DNA from: Bacteroidales bacterium
Lineage (GTDB): Bacteria > Bacteroidota > Bacteroidia > Bacteroidales > WCHB1-69
DNA length: 9,185 nucleotides
Assembly: GCA_028683685.1 (NCBI GenBank)
Contig: JAQUHH010000077.1
Coordinates: 1 to 9,185 of the forward strand
Reading direction: 5' to 3'
Numbering within the stretch: position 1 is the stretch's first letter; the number at the start of each line of letters is the position of its first letter. The position numbers were made by a program, and so were the translations under genes. The notes below the pieces were generated by a model. The model was not told where the DNA came from, searched no databases, and was given only the letters and a program-made list of their open reading frames with translations. This document shows positions 6,138 through 9,185 of the stretch, one piece after another.

Positions 6138-8461
6138 AAGTGTTTTTTAAATATAAATTTGAAATACTGCTATTTGTCCTTATGTCGGGCATTCTGTTTT
6201 TCTATTATCATGCGATAATATTGGCCCCCAATCATTTTATTATGAGCAATAGTGGGGACGGATTGAAAAACTACTATACGATTATAATGCAGCTTCAGTC
6301 GGACGAACTTATCAATTTTAGTTATTATAATTATCCTTTCGGTGAATATTTTTTCAATACGGACGGAATTCCACTTTTAGTAACCTTGCTCAAACCCATT
6401 CAAAAAATCTTTCCCGAAACGTACAATTACGTACCCGGAATACTTCACAGCCTGTTGTTTTTATCAATGATTTTTTGCAGTTTGTTTATCTATAAAATAC
6501 TTAAACTGCTAAATGTTCAAACTTTTTTTGCTCTTTTGTCTGCCATTTCTATTACGCTATTGCAACCTCAACTATCCCGGATGGGCGGACATTATGCCCT
6601 TGCATTTAGCCATATTATTCCATTAAGTTTCTATCTTTCATTAAAATACATAATTAGCAATAAAAAAAAATGCTACGCTTTCTGGATTTTTACACATGGG
6701 TTTTTATCCATGTTTATTCATCCATATATTGGAATGATGGCGTTCTCTTCAGCCGTTCCAATTTTGGCTTTTTGGCTAATAAGCAATAAAAATTATTTGC
6801 AAAAAAAGCATCTTTTTCAAATTATAGGGGCTACTTTTTCACCGGCTATTTTATATAAACTCTTTACATTTATCACGGATTCAGCAAGTGATAAAAATGT
6901 TTTTCCGGCAGGATTTCACGATTTTAAAGCGAGTTGGTTTACCGTTTTTATTCCTCAAAATCAATGGTTTTACACTCTGTTTAATTTAAGTCCCGAACTC
7001 ACATCTTCTAAATGGGAAGCCATGTCGTATGTTGGATTATTAACGACCCTATTTTTGCTACCCATTATTGTTTTATTTCTATACAAAACATATAAAACTA
7101 GCAAAAACATTCCTAGCTACATTTTTTTAGTGGGTTTGCTAATTTCATCCCTTCTGTTTTTAATCATTTCGTTTGGATTTCCATTTTACGGAAGTTGGTC
7201 AAATTTTTATCAAAAAATACCACTTTTTCGCGAATTTAGAGCCATCGGCAGATTGGCTTGGATTTTTTATTTTGGCTCCACTATTTTTCTGATAAGCAGT
7301 TTGTCTTATTTAAAAGAGACCTTTTCAAAAAAGAAAACAATCTCCTATCTTTTTACTCTTTTCATGCTTGTTATTCCTTTATCATACATCTACGAAGCAC
7401 ACAGCATTCATCAATCACATTCAAAATCCATTACAAAATACGAGAATTTGTTTTTGGAAAAATCCTATTCTGATGAATTTGTAAGTAGTATTGAAAAAAT
7501 CAAATCTTCTAATTTTCAAGCAATTATTCCCATACCCTATTTTTATGTCGGGACTGAACTATTTGATATTTTTAGAAATATAAATACGCAAGACAACAGC
7601 CTTATTACTTCAAAATTATTAGATTTACCACTTCTGACAAATTTTTCAGGAAGATCGTCCCTTTCATTGTCTAAAAAATTCGTTCGTATGATAGAATCAG
7701 AAGATGTTTACAAAGAATTAGGAAAAAGCATAACTGATTATAAAAGAGACTTTTTGATCGTTAAAACGTATGATGAGCTTTCAAAAACTGAAACCAGAAT
7801 TATAGAAAAAGCTAGTTTTATTGATAGTACAGAACATTTTGCTTTTTACAAAATTTCTCCAGAAGAATTTTTCAAATTCAAACCCAAAACTTTTCCTCAA
7901 AACCCATCAAAATATCAAAATAAAAACCATTGGTTGATCAAAGACAGCCTTTCAATAATTTATGAAAACAACTTTGAAGATGGTGATAAAAGCAAATCTT
8001 TTGTTGGAAAAGCATCCTATTCTGGTCCCTGCAAAATATATCACATTTTGTATGAATTTGACCCTAATTTACCCGTATCCGACTCCGTTATTTCGGTTCG
8101 TTTTTGGATAAATAATGAAGGAAATTATTTTGATTTTGCTTCCTTAAATTTAATAGCATTTATCAATCGTTATGATACCATCTCACAAATTACATATTGG
8201 GATAATGCTGTTTATCCACACAAAAGCGTTTTATCGTTCAATGGCTGGACTTTGGTAAAAATTGATTTTATAAAAAAGTGTTCACAATCAAAATATTCTT
8301 TAGTGGTAAAAGGAGGAGAAGGGATTGAACGAAAAATCTATATTGACCAGCTTTTAATTATCAAAGAAAAAGCAGAAGCATACAAAAACATCAATGACAG
8401 TATCTTTTTTATCAATAATTACGTACAATCCAAAACAAACAGACCTTTTATTTATGAATAA
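6134..8461 (+). CDS. GT-C-like polytopic membrane protein with C-terminal beta-rich domain
   Basis: The 775-residue product has roughly ten to twelve membrane segments between residues 10 and 420 (for example 10-31, 101-122, 131-145, 155-174, 181-215, 228-246, 297-318, 328-349, 374-392, 401-419). After the first segment, the outside loop has SNSGDGLKNYYT (38-49), an acidic motif placed like the catalytic loop-1 aspartate of GT-C glycosyltransferases, which use lipid-linked sugars. Further on, FREFRAIGRLAW (366-376) resembles the segment before a late helix in similar bacterial proteins. Residues 430-580 are soluble. Residues 603-745 are rich in beta strands (YENNFEDGD, SVISVRFWINNEG, YIDQLLIIKE) and look like a jelly-roll sugar-binding domain. 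Enzymatic role is inferred from topology and motif, not proven. It overlaps both neighbours, by 4 and 8 bases. Confidence 0.65.
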   Translation: MKVFFKYKFEILLFVLMSGILFFYYHAIILAPNHFIMSNSGDGLKNYYTIIMQLQSDELINFSYYNYPFGEYFFNTDGIPLLVTLLKPIQKIFPETYNYVPGILHSLLFLSMIFCSLFIYKILKLLNVQTFFALLSAISITLLQPQLSRMGGHYALAFSHIIPLSFYLSLKYIISNKKKCYAFWIFTHGFLSMFIHPYIGMMAFSSAVPILAFWLISNKNYLQKKHLFQIIGATFSPAILYKLFTFITDSASDKNVFPAGFHDFKASWFTVFIPQNQWFYTLFNLSPELTSSKWEAMSYVGLLTTLFLLPIIVLFLYKTYKTSKNIPSYIFLVGLLISSLLFLIISFGFPFYGSWSNFYQKIPLFREFRAIGRLAWIFYFGSTIFLISSLSYLKETFSKKKTISYLFTLFMLVIPLSYIYEAHSIHQSHSKSITKYENLFLEKSYSDEFVSSIEKIKSSNFQAIIPIPYFYVGTELFDIFRNINTQDNSLITSKLLDLPLLTNFSGRSSLSLSKKFVRMIESEDVYKELGKSITDYKRDFLIVKTYDELSKTETRIIEKASFIDSTEHFAFYKISPEEFFKFKPKTFPQNPSKYQNKNHWLIKDSLSIIYENNFEDGDKSKSFVGKASYSGPCKIYHILYEFDPNLPVSDSVISVRFWINNEGNYFDFASLNLIAFINRYDTISQITYWDNAVYPHKSVLSFNGWTLVKIDFIKKCSQSKYSLVVKGGEGIERKIYIDQLLIIKEKAEAYKNINDSIFFINNYVQSKTNRPFIYE

Positions 8462-9155
8462 AATTCCTTCATTTTTCTTTGCTTTACTATTAACACTGAC
8501 ATTATCAGCCCAAGAAGATGAATACATTAACGATCATCTCCGATTGGGATTTAAAACTGGTGTCAACAGCACTTCCATGATATATTACAACAAATCACCA
8601 GAGGCAGGTTTGTCGTCAACACCAAAAATTGGATTTCTAATTGGAGGAAGCCTTTATGTACCACTTTCAAAAAACTTCATTCCTTTTATAGAACTTAATT
8701 TTGAAAACCTCAGTTCCAAAATAGCATACAAAAAAGCATATTCTCCCAAAGCAGTCAGCGAATTTTTTACAGGTGACATTTCATTAAACTATATAAGTTT
8801 AAGCATTTGCCCCAATCTTGTCTTCGATATTCATCATATTAAACTCAATTTTTACAGTGGATTTCATCTCTCATTTCCACTTTTTACCAACGAAAAAGGC
8901 ATCTACAAAAAAGTGATAATTGACGAACAAAGTGGTAACCAAATAAATGTAAGCACAGAAGTAAACGGTCCTAATAAATATCTTACTGATGGCATTGACA
9001 GCGGATTTTTAAGTGGTTTTGGACTGGAATATAAACTTACTCAAAAAACAGCATTGCATTTCGACTCACGTTTCCGATTTGGCACTGTACTTATTGGCAA
9101 TTCATTTAAAAGTCGCTCTTGGGGATTTTCAGCAGGAATTGTATATGATTTATAA
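8454..9155 (+). CDS. Outer-membrane beta-barrel protein, PorT-like family
   Basis: From the ATG at 8454 the protein has 233 residues. It opens with a clear signal peptide, MNKIPSFFFALLLTLTLSAQ, with likely cleavage after LSA (residue 19). The mature part begins EDEYINDHLRLGFKTGVNST and continues with alternating strands and turns. It ends in WGFSAGIVYDL, the amphipathic final strand typical of outer-membrane barrels. The pattern fits the small eight-stranded barrel class common in Bacteroidota; the label PorT-like refers to that broad family and not to the type IX secretion component itself. The frame is open from 8394, but that start would give a 20-residue tail ahead of a normal signal peptide, so 8454 is preferred, overlapping the previous stop by 8 bases. 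Only 30 bases follow its stop, with no terminator seen. Confidence 0.8.
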   Translation: MNKIPSFFFALLLTLTLSAQEDEYINDHLRLGFKTGVNSTSMIYYNKSPEAGLSSTPKIGFLIGGSLYVPLSKNFIPFIELNFENLSSKIAYKKAYSPKAVSEFFTGDISLNYISLSICPNLVFDIHHIKLNFYSGFHLSFPLFTNEKGIYKKVIIDEQSGNQINVSTEVNGPNKYLTDGIDSGFLSGFGLEYKLTQKTALHFDSRFRFGTVLIGNSFKSRSWGFSAGIVYDL

Positions 9156-9185
9156 CTTGCCAAAAATAGACTTAAAAAAATTTAG

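Noticed and set aside
7258..7473. Plus-strand open frame of 71 codons inside the GT-C-like gene.
   Set aside because: It is in a shifted frame over well-formed membrane segments; no start context or family signal supports it.

Overview
The window looks like a low-GC member of the Bacteroidota, closest in character to Flavobacteriia-type genomes. Three things point that way: promoter elements of the Bacteroidota form (a -7 box TAnnTTTG), a lipoprotein with acidic residues just after its lipidated cysteine, and a typical gene set (ferredoxin-type 2-oxoacid oxidoreductase with fused gamma-alpha subunits, stand-alone MnmD, small outer-membrane beta-barrel, KilA-N protein). This is inferred from family knowledge; no species is named.

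Left part, minus strand (1-3700). A korA-korB pair (2-oxoglutarate:ferredoxin oxidoreductase type) runs off the left edge. It has a recognisable promoter at 1974-2002, with two short palindromes just upstream. Behind it is about 950 bp without an intact gene. Most of this can be read as a decayed KilA-N domain gene, broken by frameshifts and TGG-to-stop changes and cut off at its 3' end, with an unidentified remnant ahead of it. Next comes an intact DEDDy 3'-5' exonuclease of the PolB-exonuclease-like family.

Right part, plus strand (3679-9155). The exonuclease and a five-gene plus-strand operon diverge from a 22-bp inverted repeat that is itself two facing -7 boxes. The operon is tightly packed, every junction overlapping (29, 1, 4 and 8 bases): a probable surface lipoprotein with an Ig-like domain and a propeller-like domain; MnmD, a tRNA wobble-uridine methyltransferase; a NUDIX hydrolase; a large multi-spanning GT-C-like membrane protein with a soluble C-terminal beta-rich domain; and a small outer-membrane beta-barrel protein. 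Three of the five products belong to the cell envelope and two are cytosolic enzymes, so the operon may be partly a matter of packing and not of one pathway.

I see no tRNA, rRNA, CRISPR array or intact mobile element. I do not see convincing evidence for a wholly new defence or mobile system. The best leads are the KilA-N relic, the interlocked divergent promoters, and the mixed envelope/tRNA-modification operon.
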